Source: Enterococcus canis NBRC 100695
Lineage (GTDB): Bacteria > Bacillota > Bacilli > Lactobacillales > Enterococcaceae
DNA length: 64,000 bases
Reading direction: 5' to 3'
Assembly (NCBI RefSeq): GCF_001544375.1
Contig: NZ_BCQJ01000006.1
Span: forward strand, 62,001-126,000
Below, in pieces: positions 1-11,195 of this stretch. The notes under the pieces were generated by a model, which saw only the letters and a list, made by a program, of their open reading frames with translations, was not told where the DNA came from and ran no database searches. Positions within the stretch are counted from its first letter, which is position 1, and each line of letters begins with the position of its first letter. Both the position numbers and the translations under genes were made by a program.

Positions 1-1803
1 TAGGATATCGCCCATTTCATTCGTATTGGTAACGACGACTGGGGTAATCGTTTGGTAGCCCTTCGCTTGAATGCCCTCTAGGTCAAAGTGCAATAAATCT
101 TGCCCAGACGTGATGCGCTGGTCTTTCGCTACGGCGTACTCATAGCCTTCCCCATTCAACTGCACAGTGTCAATGCCTACATGAATCAGCAGCTCAACCC
201 CAGCGTCACTGGTAATGCCAATCGCATGTTTAGAATCAAAAATCGCGGTCACGGTGCCATCAAAGGGTGCCACGACTTTGCCTTCTTGCGGCTGGATAGC
301 CACCCCTTGACCTAAGATTTCTTCTGAAAACATACCATCTTCAATAGAACGTAACGTTTGGACTTGACCCTTTAGCGGGGATAAAACTAAGGTGCCGTCC
401 GTTTCTTTTGTTCCTTCATTCGTTTCTTCAACGGGTGCTGCCGCCACAGTTGCGGCATCTTTATAGAGAACCAAGGTAGCGATAAAAGTCACCGCAATAG
501 CGATAGCGGCGCCGATACATGCCATGTAAAAATGACTCAAGCTATTGTCCCCAATGTAACTTGGCAACGTCAGTAAACCTGGCGAACCACCAGTAAAGTT
601 TTTGACGCGCATCATGCCCATAAAGAGACCGCCAACACCGCCCCCAATCATGGCTGCGTAAAGAGGTGTTTTGAAACGTAAGTTGACCCCATACAAAGCT
701 GGTTCAGTAATCCCGAAAAGTCCCGTTAAGCCGGCCGAAAAGGCTAATTGTTTGATCGTCGCATCTTTTGTTTTCAAGCCGACGCCAATCGCCGCTGCGC
801 CTTGAGAAACGTTAGAAGCTAACATTCCTGGATAAATCACCGAGTCATAACCAATTGTCATACGGTTGTTGATGCCAATTGGCACCAAGCCATAATGCGT
901 CCCTGTCGCCACGAATAACGGCGTGAAAGCACCAATCAACAGCGGCACGATCCAAGGGCTAACAGATTCTAAGGTGCTGATTCCATTTGAAATCGCATCA
1001 CTGACCAAGTAGCCTAAGGGGCCTAAAACTACCAGACTTAGGGTACCCACAACCGCAATCACGATCAACGGCTTACTGAAAAACTTAATCGCTTTCGGTG
1101 ACACTTTATCGGCAATCGGCTCGACAAAGCTCATACACCAAACAGCTAAAATGATAGGAATAACCGAGGAAGAATAGCTTACTGGCATAATGGGCAACTG
1201 GAAGAGGTGCAAACCAGCGCCCGTTTCCTTCACTTCATTCACCATCGCAACAAAGTTTGGATGTAGCAAAATGCCGCCTAACATCATGGCTAAGTACATA
1301 TTCGTTTTAAATTTTTGTGCTGAAGAAGCCGCCAATAAAATAGGCAAGAAATAGAAGGCCGCATCTGCCATAAAGTTCAGAATTTGGTAACTTTGGCTTT
1401 CTACCGTCAATACTTGGAACACTACTAGGACCGATAAAACCGCTTTTAACATCCCGGCCGCGGTAATGGCAGGTAAAATCGGAGTGAAAATCCCCGTGAT
1501 TGTATCAATCACCTTCGCTAATGGCTTACGGTCGTCTTTTTCTTGAGCGTCCATCTTCACATCGACCTCTTTGGCGATTTCTTTAAAAACATTGCCGACA
1601 TCGCTGCCAATAATAATCTGAAACTGCCCGCCTTTACTGACAACCCCCATCACGCCTTTTGTTTCTTTCAAACCTTCGACGTCTGCCACGCTCTCCTCCA
1701 CTAAGTTAAAACGCAAACGCGTCGCACAGTGGGTCACATTTTGAACATTTTCTTTCCCGCCGATCAGCGCTAAAATCTGTTGGCTCAATTCTTGATAATT
1801 CAT
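1..1803 (-). CDS. Beta-glucoside PTS permease IIBCA (3' end cut by window edge)
   Basis: This permease would take up and phosphorylate beta-glucosides at the membrane. The IIB domain comes first with its phosphorylatable Cys26 (THCATRLRF), then a multi-spanning IIC domain with the GITEPA motif, then a C-terminal IIA domain with the active His in LLIHVGIDTVQL. The reading frame is still open at base 1, so the last residues are missing. The ATG at 1803 follows a good AGGAGG site. It lies 117 bp behind an antiterminator gene, with a RAT and terminator between them, so expression should need the antiterminator. The exact sugar cannot be read from sequence. Confidence 0.95.
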   Translation of the reverse strand, partial: MNYQELSQQILALIGGKENVQNVTHCATRLRFNLVEESVADVEGLKETKGVMGVVSKGGQFQIIIGSDVGNVFKEIAKEVDVKMDAQEKDDRKPLAKVIDTITGIFTPILPAITAAGMLKAVLSVLVVFQVLTVESQSYQILNFMADAAFYFLPILLAASSAQKFKTNMYLAMMLGGILLHPNFVAMVNEVKETGAGLHLFQLPIMPVSYSSSVIPIILAVWCMSFVEPIADKVSPKAIKFFSKPLIVIAVVGTLSLVVLGPLGYLVSDAISNGISTLESVSPWIVPLLIGAFTPLFVATGTHYGLVPIGINNRMTIGYDSVIYPGMLASNVSQGAAAIGVGLKTKDATIKQLAFSAGLTGLFGITEPALYGVNLRFKTPLYAAMIGGGVGGLFMGMMRVKNFTGGSPGLLTLPSYIGDNSLSHFYMACIGAAIAIAVTFIATLVLYKDAATVAAAPVEETNEGTKETDGTLVLSPLKGQVQTLRSIEDGMFSEEILGQGVAIQPQEGKVVAPFDGTVTAIFDSKHAIGITSDAGVELLIHVGIDTVQLNGEGYEYAVAKDQRITSGQDLLHFDLEGIQAKGYQTITPVVVTNTNEMGDIL

Positions 1804-1847
1804 GATATTTCCTCCTTTAATGGTTGGTCGGACTGCCGGTTGGGGAC

Positions 1848-1897
1848 AAAAAAATACCTAAACAAAGATCTCCCTATAGAGACCTTCATTTAGGTAT
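1848..1897 (-). terminator. Antiterminator-controlled terminator before the PTS gene
   Basis: On the minus strand a stem made of ATACCTAAA and TTTAGGTAT, with inner pairing GGTCTC/GAGATC, is followed by seven T. Its 5' arm abuts the RAT at 1899-1921, the standard arrangement in which LicT binding prevents the terminator from forming. Confidence 0.85.
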
Positions 1898-1898
1898 A

Positions 1899-1921
1899 GC
1901 CTGCTTTACCAGTAACAATCC
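1899..1921 (-). promoter_or_regulatory. RAT (ribonucleic antiterminator) site for a BglG/LicT protein
   Basis: The minus strand reads GGATTGTTACTGG followed by TAAAGCAGGC, very close to the BglG/LicT-family RAT consensus. Its first G is the last base of the TAG stop codon of the upstream antiterminator gene, so the site begins inside that coding region. Confidence 0.88.
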
Positions 1922-2757
1922 TAGTCTGAAGTGATACGTTTAATATGAATGGTTAAGTAGATCAGTTCATCCTCTTCTAAAGGACGCCCGAATTCCCGTT
2001 GGATATAGTCATTAATCTTCATGGCACACGCATACTCTTCCGTGTATTTTTCCTTCAGCATGAAGATAAAGCGCGCATTCTCCCCATCATCCAGCTTGAC
2101 ATCGCTGTACAAGCGCTGAACGAAAAATTTTAGATGGGTCACGAAGCGCTCATAATTCAATGAGTATTCATCGAGATCTTTTTTGAAATTGTATTTAATG
2201 ATCGTCAGGATCTGTTGGATGATCTTGGTCATGTCAGAGACTTGACTGATCTGTTCCATGTCTAGCTCGGCATTGACGATATGCAGGGCAATAAAGCCTG
2301 CTTCATCCTCTGATAGGTCGACACCTAACCGTTGCCGAATGATGGCTAGCGCCTCTTTTCCAATCAAAAATTCATGATTATAGAAACGTTTAATCTCCCA
2401 CAATAACGCATTTTTGATTTCAAGACCGGATTCAAACCGTTCGATGGCGTAATGAATATGGTCCGTCAATGTTAGGAAGAGATTCTCACTGAGTTTTTTC
2501 CCCAGAGAAACCTTGGCGAAGCTGATGATCTCATTAGCAGCTTGGATGTGTTCGATAGGAATCGTCGACAATAACTGATGCAGCTTGTTGAAATTCCATT
2601 CTTTCGCATTCAAATAGCTATTTTCGATCAAAGACTCATCAATGCTATCGCCAGCTTTTTTACCAAAGCCCAGACCTTTTCCCATGACGATAACTTCTTG
2701 GTCACGGTCATTAATGGAAAGGACGATATTGTTATTGATGATTTTTTCGATAGTCAT
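1921..2757 (-). CDS. licT: BglG/LicT-family transcription antiterminator
   Basis: This RNA-binding antiterminator is controlled by PTS phosphorylation. Residues 1-55 form the CAT RNA-binding domain (INNNIVLS...GKGLGFGKK). Two PRD domains follow, each with its two expected histidines: H100 and H159 in PRD1, H208 and H271 in PRD2. The length of 278 residues is normal. It lies directly upstream of the PTS gene it probably controls through the RAT at 1899-1921. A second RAT-like sequence lies in its own leader, and its promoter carries a cre box, so glucose repression and autoregulation are both likely. Confidence 0.93.
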   Translation of the reverse strand: MTIEKIINNNIVLSINDRDQEVIVMGKGLGFGKKAGDSIDESLIENSYLNAKEWNFNKLHQLLSTIPIEHIQAANEIISFAKVSLGKKLSENLFLTLTDHIHYAIERFESGLEIKNALLWEIKRFYNHEFLIGKEALAIIRQRLGVDLSEDEAGFIALHIVNAELDMEQISQVSDMTKIIQQILTIIKYNFKKDLDEYSLNYERFVTHLKFFVQRLYSDVKLDDGENARFIFMLKEKYTEEYACAMKINDYIQREFGRPLEEDELIYLTIHIKRITSD

Positions 2758-2792
2758 ATTTTACCCTTATTCTATAACTTGCAAGTTTTAAT

Positions 2793-2821
2793 GGTATTGC
2801 TCGCATAGACGATAACAACCC
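2793..2821 (-). promoter_or_regulatory. RAT-like sequence in the licT leader
   Basis: The minus strand has GGGTTGTTATCG and, further on, GCGAGCAATACC, matching the two halves of a RAT. I see no strong terminator between it and the start codon, only a short ACTTGCAAGT palindrome, so its function is uncertain. Confidence 0.5.
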
Positions 2822-2829
2822 TCAAATTC

Positions 2830-2866
2830 ATCCTATCATGCTCTAAAAGGACTGTCAACGTTTACA
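2830..2866 (-). promoter_or_regulatory. Sigma-A promoter with overlapping cre box for licT
   Basis: The minus strand has TTGACA (2853-2858), 17 bp, then TAGGAT (2830-2835). The -35 is the end of TGTAAACGTTGACA (2853-2866), a perfect match to the CcpA cre consensus TGWAANCGNTNWCA. CcpA bound there should block the promoter. Confidence 0.8.
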
Positions 2867-2951
2867 AATACATAACATCTGTATAACGACTGTATTGTTA
2901 GTCTGTGTCTGATTCGGTGAGAAAATTCGTTTTCTTATTTTATTTTTAGGC

Positions 2952-2983
2952 AAAAAGAGACCCGCCGGTGGGTGGCCGGCGGG
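2952..2983 (-). terminator. Rho-independent terminator after the GH4-GH1 operon
   Basis: An 8-bp GC-only stem, CCCGCCGG/CCGGCGGG with a 7-nt loop, is followed on the minus strand by TCTCTTTTTG. It lies 130 bp past the GH1 stop codon. Confidence 0.8.
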
Positions 2984-2996
2984 CAAGGAGTAAAAA

Positions 2997-3101
2997 ATGA
3001 AAAAGTGTTTGTTAGGGTTGTTTTGTTGGTATGCTTATATAATACCCACCATTTGTGACTTTTTTATGATCCTTCTAAGGGGATTTTGCAAAAAAGTCTA
3101 A
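2997..3101 (+). CDS. Possible 34-residue hydrophobic, cysteine-containing peptide
   Basis: An open frame begins with ATG six bases after an AAGGAG site and encodes 34 residues: a lysine start (MKK), a hydrophobic stretch with four Cys, and a basic end (CKKV). It sits between two minus-strand operons and just after the GC-rich terminator hairpin. I do not recognise it. The good ribosome binding site is the only positive evidence, and a chance frame is quite possible. Confidence 0.25.
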   Translation: MKKCLLGLFCWYAYIIPTICDFFMILLRGFCKKV

Positions 3102-3115
3102 AGAAAGTCTTAACC

Positions 3116-4555
<1,440 letters not shown>

Positions 4556-4562
4556 CTAAAAT

Positions 4563-5957
4563 TTACGCGTATGTTAAGTGGGCATCTAAGCTGGCTGCAA
4601 CTTCGTCTTGAACGGTAACGCCTTCTGCTTCTAGACGGGCAATAGCCTCTTTGAATTGCGGTAAAAATTCTTTGTGGGCGATGAATAATTCATCCATCAC
4701 TCGTTTTGCAGTCGCACCGGAGCGGACTAGCGGGTTAATCGTGAAGGCTTGCAAGGCAGTTCCGTAATCACCGGTCACAGCTGCTTCAATTGTCACTAAT
4801 TCCATATTTTTCATGACCTGTAACCAGCCTTTTTCAGCAGGTGCCAGTTCACCAAAGGCGACTGAACGCGCCCCTTGTGCCCCCACATAAGCCGTTACTT
4901 CGACTACGCAATCTGCTGGCAGATCAGGGACAGCTCCATTATTTTTCGTAGAAACGACGATTTGGGTTTCTTTATTGCCGTAGATTGAGGCAATCGTTTC
5001 ACAGGCTGCATCTGAATAGTAAGCCCCACCGCGTTTTTGCAATTGTTCTGGTTTGTGGTCTAGATTTGGATCCTTATACAATTCAAACAATTCATGTTCT
5101 GTTTGTTTTACTTGTTGGGCGCGAGTTCCCACTGTTTTATATTCTTCTAAGGCATGTTCCAGCATTTCTTCTTCGCGGTAGTAATAGCGGTGATAGCCGC
5201 AAGGAATCATTTTCATTTGTTCCAATTGTTCGCGGAAGAATGGAACATCGAAAATATTTTTCGGCAAGCCATTGTCTTCGGCATATAGCTTATCAATGAT
5301 GTCCATTGTGGCATCGCGGCCATCTTTGTAACCAACTTTATGCCAGTGGAAATGGTTCAAACCAGCAAACTTGTAGATTAAGTCGTCTTTTTCAACGCCT
5401 AACATTTCTGGCTCAGTCATCATGGCCATAACTGGCACATTACATAAACCAATCACTTTATCCCATTTGCCGTAACGTACAACGGCCTCCGTCACCATGC
5501 CGCTTGGGTTAGCAAAGTTGACTAGCCACGCATCGGGACATAGACGTTTCATATCTTCTACGATGTCTAAAATAACCGGGATTGTACGGAAAGCTTTGAA
5601 CATACCGCCCGCCCCATTGGTTTCTTGGCCTAACATACCGTAATATGCAGGGATGCGTTCGTCTTTGATCCGGGCATCTAATAAGCCCACCCGAAATTGA
5701 GTCGTAACGAAATCCGCGTCCTTCAATGCTTCTTCGCGGTCCAAAGTCATATGGATCTTCACATCATAAGGAGAAGCGTCCCACATCCGTTGAGCCATTT
5801 CACCTACGATTTGTAATTTTTCTTTACCGGCTTCGATATCCACTAACCAGATTTCTCGAATCGGTAGTTGGTCAAAACGTTTGATAAAACCTTCCATTAA
5901 TTCTGGCGTGTAGCTGCTGCCCCCTCCGATTGTCGCGATTTTTACTCCGTTTGCCAT
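4563..5957 (-). CDS. 6-phospho-beta-glucosidase, GH4 (NAD- and metal-dependent)
   Basis: GH4 enzymes cleave phospho-glucosides by an oxidation-elimination mechanism needing NAD+ and a divalent metal. The N-terminal GGGSSYTPEL (11-20) is the dinucleotide-binding loop. NP at 150-151, Cys172 in LCNVPV and NH at 201-202 are the metal/substrate residues of the family. The sequence is closest in feel to LicH/CelF-type phospho-beta-glucosidases, though an alpha-specific relative cannot be excluded by eye. It has 464 residues. It is first in an operon with the GH1 gene, and its promoter overlaps an operator probably bound by the divergent RpiR protein. Confidence 0.9.
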   Translation of the reverse strand: MANGVKIATIGGGSSYTPELMEGFIKRFDQLPIREIWLVDIEAGKEKLQIVGEMAQRMWDASPYDVKIHMTLDREEALKDADFVTTQFRVGLLDARIKDERIPAYYGMLGQETNGAGGMFKAFRTIPVILDIVEDMKRLCPDAWLVNFANPSGMVTEAVVRYGKWDKVIGLCNVPVMAMMTEPEMLGVEKDDLIYKFAGLNHFHWHKVGYKDGRDATMDIIDKLYAEDNGLPKNIFDVPFFREQLEQMKMIPCGYHRYYYREEEMLEHALEEYKTVGTRAQQVKQTEHELFELYKDPNLDHKPEQLQKRGGAYYSDAACETIASIYGNKETQIVVSTKNNGAVPDLPADCVVEVTAYVGAQGARSVAFGELAPAEKGWLQVMKNMELVTIEAAVTGDYGTALQAFTINPLVRSGATAKRVMDELFIAHKEFLPQFKEAIARLEAEGVTVQDEVAASLDAHLTYA

Positions 5958-5978
5958 GCTGTCGCCTCCGTGTTTTTA

Positions 5979-6018
5979 TTTACAAGTTTATTATCCATTT
6001 TGTAAAACCGTTCAACAA
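5979..6018 (-). promoter_or_regulatory. Promoter of the GH4-GH1 operon with RpiR-type operator O1
   Basis: The minus strand has TTGTTG (6013-6018), 17 bp, GATAAT (5990-5995). The inverted repeat TTTACA-N16-TGTAAA (5979-6006) covers the -10 and spacer, a repressor position. The same repeat recurs at 6045 and 6141. Confidence 0.7.
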
Positions 6019-6044
6019 GACATTTTCGTTTCATTCCACATACA

Positions 6045-6071
6045 TTTACAAAATATCCGATATTTTGTAAA
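6045..6071. promoter_or_regulatory. RpiR-type operator O2, perfect palindrome
   Basis: TTTACAAAATAT, 3 bp, ATATTTTGTAAA: a perfect 12-bp inverted repeat midway between the divergent GH4 and RpiR genes. It is the best of three copies of TTTACA-N15/16-TGTAAA in this interval. Confidence 0.75.
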
Positions 6072-6140
6072 TTATGCGTAAATAGCGTTTACGTTTTCTG
6101 TTATTTATTTGACTATCGCCTCGTTACCGGTTACATTTTA

Positions 6141-6168
6141 TTTACAGAACTTAAACTTTTTTTGTAAA
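6141..6168. promoter_or_regulatory. RpiR-type operator O3 beside the regulator's ribosome binding site
   Basis: TTTACA-N16-TGTAAA ends just before the AAGGAG of the rpiR-family gene, suggesting autoregulation. It is less symmetric inside than O2. Confidence 0.55.
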
Positions 6169-6180
6169 AAGGAGTCCCAT

Positions 6181-7092
6181 ATGCTCATCTCAGAAAAATT
6201 CCAACAAACCGATTTTTCCACAGCGGAACAAAACGTTGTGACCTATATCCAAGAACACCGGGAAACACTGGCTGATGCCACCGTTAAAGAACTGGCTGAC
6301 GCATGCTTTGTCCACCCCTCTACTTTGATTCGCGTTGCCAAAAAAATGGGCTTTGAAGGCTGGCTCGACCTTAAAAATGCTTACTTAGAGGAAGCAAGCT
6401 ACCTTGACAGCCACTTTACCGAAATTGACCCTAATATTCCTTTCCAACCTACTGATGGTTTGATTACGATTGCCAAAAAAATTGCCAACCTTGAACAAAC
6501 GACGATTGCCGACACTTTAGAGCTATTGAAATACGATGACTTAAAGCAGGCAAAAAATTATTTATTGAAGGCTGACTTCGTTAAAATCTTCGCCAGCAAT
6601 GCCAATTCTTTGATTCCGCAAGACTTCGCGTTAAAAATGAATCGGATTCAACAAAATGTCTCCGTCAGTACGGTTTTAGGCGAAGGGTTTTACGAGGCCT
6701 ATAATTGTCCCCCAACTAGCTGTGGTATCTTGATTTCCTACACGGGAGAAAATACCCATATCTTACGCACCGCCAAGATTTTGAAAGAACGCGGGATTCC
6801 TGTGATCGCCATCACCAGCATTGGCGAAAATTCCCTAGCGGCCATCAGTGACTGCACACTGCGCATCACTACGCGGGAGCGGCTCTTTTCCAAGATTGGC
6901 AATTTCACCATCAACACCTCTATTTGCTACTTATTGGATATTCTTTACTGTGCCGTCTTTAGCGAGCATTACGGCGAAAACTTTGATCACTTAATTGAAG
7001 TCGGCCAAATTATCGACCGCCGCCGCACCAGTTCTGATATTATGCGGGAACCATTGTTAGATACCATTCAGCCTGATTGGCTCCCAAATTAA
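6181..7092 (+). CDS. RpiR/MurR-family sugar-phosphate-responsive regulator
   Basis: This is a DNA-binding regulator with an N-terminal HTH of the RpiR type (residues about 1-75, with VKELADACFVHPSTLIRVAKK as recognition region) and a C-terminal SIS domain that would bind a phosphosugar. I start it at 6181, five bases after AAAAGGAG, giving 303 residues. An ATG 72 bp further upstream is in frame but has no ribosome binding site and lies over operator O3. It faces the GH4-GH1 operon and most likely represses it through the three TTTACA/TGTAAA operators, with phospho-beta-glucosides or a related sugar phosphate as inducer. Confidence 0.9.
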   Translation: MLISEKFQQTDFSTAEQNVVTYIQEHRETLADATVKELADACFVHPSTLIRVAKKMGFEGWLDLKNAYLEEASYLDSHFTEIDPNIPFQPTDGLITIAKKIANLEQTTIADTLELLKYDDLKQAKNYLLKADFVKIFASNANSLIPQDFALKMNRIQQNVSVSTVLGEGFYEAYNCPPTSCGILISYTGENTHILRTAKILKERGIPVIAITSIGENSLAAISDCTLRITTRERLFSKIGNFTINTSICYLLDILYCAVFSEHYGENFDHLIEVGQIIDRRRTSSDIMREPLLDTIQPDWLPN

Positions 7093-7098
7093 ATGCCG

Positions 7099-7128
7099 CA
7101 GCAAGTCAGTTAGGCTTGCTGTTTTTTT
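7099..7128 (+). terminator. Terminator of the rpiR-family gene
   Basis: CAGCAAG/CTTGCTG stem, 9-nt loop, then seven T, starting 6 bp after the stop codon. Confidence 0.85.
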
Positions 7129-7175
7129 GTTTTCAAGAGGATTAAAAAGGGAATAAATAAACATTCCTGCTGATA

Positions 7176-7209
7176 AAAAAAGGCATCTAGAGTTTCTGCT
7201 CTAGATGCC
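7176..7209 (-). terminator. Terminator of the second beta-glucoside PTS gene
   Basis: GGCATCTAGAG/CTCTAGATGCC, an 11-bp perfect stem with a 6-nt loop, followed on the minus strand by seven T. Confidence 0.9.
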
Positions 7210-7230
7210 TTCAATAATTCTAATTTCTAA

Positions 7231-9144
<1,914 letters not shown>

Positions 9145-9165
9145 CTATTTTTTATAGTAGATGAA

Positions 9166-9192
9166 GGTTTAGCCAACTGAATGTCACTATCC
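9166..9192 (-). other. Degenerate RAT-like sequence between licT and the PTS gene
   Basis: The minus strand reads GGATAGTGAC and ends GGCTAAACC, sharing its ends with the RAT upstream of this licT gene (GGATAGTGATTG and GCTAAACC). No terminator follows, so it may be a relic or coincidence. Confidence 0.25.
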
Positions 9193-9245
9193 TGTGCCGG
9201 TCCCTCGGCGTGTCCTGCTCCTCCTTTAGTTGATTCCAAACAAGC

Positions 9246-10100
9246 TTAAGCTTGTGTTTCGGTTGTTTGACTAACGATTCGTGCTATGTGAATCGTCAAA
9301 TAAAGCTTCTCCTCGTTGGAGATGAGGTATTGATAATTTTCATAGATAAAGGTACTGATCTTTTCCACACATTGGAAGGCATTGGCATATTTGAGTTTAA
9401 TCATCGCCAACAATTCTTCCTCGTCTTCGCCATGGTATTCCTTGTGAGTGACCAGCCGTTGGGCAAAAAATTTCAGGTGTGTGATAAAACGATAATAATA
9501 AACGGAATCCTCATCAAAGCTCATTTTAAAATGATATTTGACGATATTACTGATTTCCTGCATGATTTTAGTCACATCATACATATTGTTGACGCTCTCG
9601 CTTTGCTCCATCTCTGCATTAACGATGTGGAGTGCAATAAAGCCCGCCTCGTCTTCGGGCAGCTGGATACCGGTTTCCGCCGCTACTTTTTCCACCGCTT
9701 TGGTCCCAATGAAAAATTCATCTTTAAAGAAGCGTTTGATATCCCATAGTAAGACGTTCTTGACAATAACGCCTTCCTGCATCCGTGTAATGGCTGTAAA
9801 TAAGTGATCGGTTAAGGAGATGTAGATGGTTTCACTAAGCTTTTTGCCTAACTTCGTTTTAGCATAAGCAATAATCTCATCTGACAATACTAAGTACTCT
9901 GGCGGAATATCAGCCAAAAGTTGTTGAAATTTTGCGGAAACATCCGAACTGGACAGTCGGTAAATCTTATCGACTTTGCTTTCATCGATGGCCTCTCCAA
10001 CCTTACGACCAAAAGCTAGCCCACGACCCATGACGATTTGCTCAGAATCGTCCATCTCCGTTACAACAACATTATTATTCAAAATCTTTGCGATCCGCAT
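9246..10100 (-). CDS. licT: BglG/LicT-family transcription antiterminator
   Basis: This is the second antiterminator of the window: a CAT RNA-binding domain (residues 1-55, LNNNVVVTE...GRGLAFGRKVG) and two PRDs with H99/H158 and H208/H271. I start it at 10100 (MRIAKILNNN), after AAGGAG, giving 284 residues. An upstream in-frame ATG would run through the leader terminator and is not credible. Its RAT and terminator lie ahead of its own start, so it should control its own operon, antiterminator and PTS gene together. The promoter carries a cre-like site. Confidence 0.93.
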   Translation of the reverse strand: MRIAKILNNNVVVTEMDDSEQIVMGRGLAFGRKVGEAIDESKVDKIYRLSSSDVSAKFQQLLADIPPEYLVLSDEIIAYAKTKLGKKLSETIYISLTDHLFTAITRMQEGVIVKNVLLWDIKRFFKDEFFIGTKAVEKVAAETGIQLPEDEAGFIALHIVNAEMEQSESVNNMYDVTKIMQEISNIVKYHFKMSFDEDSVYYYRFITHLKFFAQRLVTHKEYHGEDEEELLAMIKLKYANAFQCVEKISTFIYENYQYLISNEEKLYLTIHIARIVSQTTETQA

Positions 10101-10118
10101 GAGGCTTCTCCTTCCACG

Positions 10119-10190
10119 AAAAAAACCTAACTCCCCCACGTCGTTTCCGGCCATGGGGTCATTAGGTTTAGCTTGTCTCGAGAACAATCA
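10119..10190 (-). promoter_or_regulatory. RAT and overlapping terminator in the licT leader
   Basis: The RAT (about 10165-10190) reads GATTGTTCTCGAG followed by ACAAGCTAAACC on the minus strand. It overlaps the 5' arm of a terminator whose arms AAACCTAAT...CCCC and GGGG...TTAGGTTT enclose a short loop and are followed by a T run (10119-10125). Confidence 0.82.
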
Positions 10191-10214
10191 CTATCCGTTT
10201 ATTTGGTTACCCTT

Positions 10215-10251
10215 ACTATACGAAGTTCCTCTGCAAATGTCAACGCTTTCT
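10215..10251 (-). promoter_or_regulatory. Strong sigma-A promoter with cre-like box for licT-PTS
   Basis: TTGACA (10238-10243), 17 bp, TATAGT (10215-10220) on the minus strand. AGAAAGCGTTGACA (10238-10251) differs from the cre consensus only at its first base. The same 14-mer occurs at the third licT promoter (53553-53566). Confidence 0.82.
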
Positions 10252-10286
10252 CTCACGTTTTTTTCATTTTTTGATAAACTTTGCAA

Positions 10287-11195
10287 CTATTGTGCCAGAC
10301 CTTCGTGGATTTTTGTCAAATTCCATTTCATCATGCCATAATAAGTCGCCTCATCACCGGACTTTGCCACCGAATCGGTATAGATTTTTTCATAGATTGG
10401 TTTGTCAGTTTCTTTGGACAAACGCTCCATACTTCGCGGATCCACACTTGTTTCTAAAAACAAAACAGGGACCTTTGAGGCGTGGATTGTGTCGATAATG
10501 GCGGTCATTTGTTCGGGTGTACCTTGACTCTCGGTATTGATTTCCCAGATATAGGCTGCCTTTAAATCATAGGCTTTCGCAAAATATTTGAAGGCTCCTT
10601 CACTGGTCACCAGCAACCGTTTAGCCTCAGGAATATCTTGAAAAGCTGATTTTCCCTCTTGGTCCAAAGCTGCTAATTTGTCCGTATATGCTTGCGCATT
10701 TTTTTCATAGTCTGCGGCATGCTCAGGGTCTTTTTCAGCTAAAACCGCTTGAATATTCGCAACATACTTGATGCCATTTTGAATATCCAACCAGGCATGC
10801 GGGTCTTCTTGATCTTGATTACCAGAAGTTAGATATTGAGGGGTAACCCCTTTACTAACCGCAAAATAACCTTCATTTTCTTTTTTGTCAGCTGTTTCCA
10901 TTAGCTTTTGGAACCAACCATTCCCTGTCTCTAAATTTAGGCCGTTGTAAAAAACTACCGTGGCATCCGTAGCCTTTGCCATATCTTCTGGTAGCGGTTC
11001 GTATTCATGAGGGTCCACCCCTACTGGCACGATACTGTGGATTTCCACATGTTCTCCACCGACTTCCTTGACCATATCGGCAATAATCGAGTTCGTGGCT
11101 ACTACGGATACCTTTTCACTTTCTGTCGCTTGACTGCCACAAGCACTTAACACTAAAATACCTGCTAGTGCCACGAGCCATTTAAATCCCTTCAT
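10287..11195 (-). CDS. efaA: Manganese/zinc ABC transporter substrate-binding lipoprotein (EfaA type)
   Basis: This is a cluster A-I metal-binding lipoprotein of 302 residues. The signal peptide ends in the lipobox LVLSAC with Cys19. Expected metal ligands are visible: His in GVDPHEYEP, His in EDPHAWLD, and Glu/Asp residues in the C-terminal lobe ([13 protein letters not shown]). It is the last gene of a three-gene operon (ATPase, permease, binding protein), the order of efaCBA in E. faecalis. With the operator upstream of the ATPase this argues for manganese. The start overlaps the permease stop by 14 bp. I see no clear terminator before the next promoter. Confidence 0.92.
   Translation of the reverse strand: MKGFKWLVALAGILVLSACGSQATESEKVSVVATNSIIADMVKEVGGEHVEIHSIVPVGVDPHEYEPLPEDMAKATDATVVFYNGLNLETGNGWFQKLMETADKKENEGYFAVSKGVTPQYLTSGNQDQEDPHAWLDIQNGIKYVANIQAVLAEKDPEHAADYEKNAQAYTDKLAALDQEGKSAFQDIPEAKRLLVTSEGAFKYFAKAYDLKAAYIWEINTESQGTPEQMTAIIDTIHASKVPVLFLETSVDPRSMERLSKETDKPIYEKIYTDSVAKSGDEATYYGMMKWNLTKIHEGLAQ

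Noticed and set aside
6071-6092. CGTAAA-N5-TTTACG inverted repeat as a cre site
   Set aside because: It lacks the TG/CA ends of the cre consensus and may only be part of the operator-rich interval.
10101-10187. N-terminal extension of the second LicT protein
   Set aside because: It would be encoded by the RAT-terminator itself and precedes the conserved MRIAKILNNN start.
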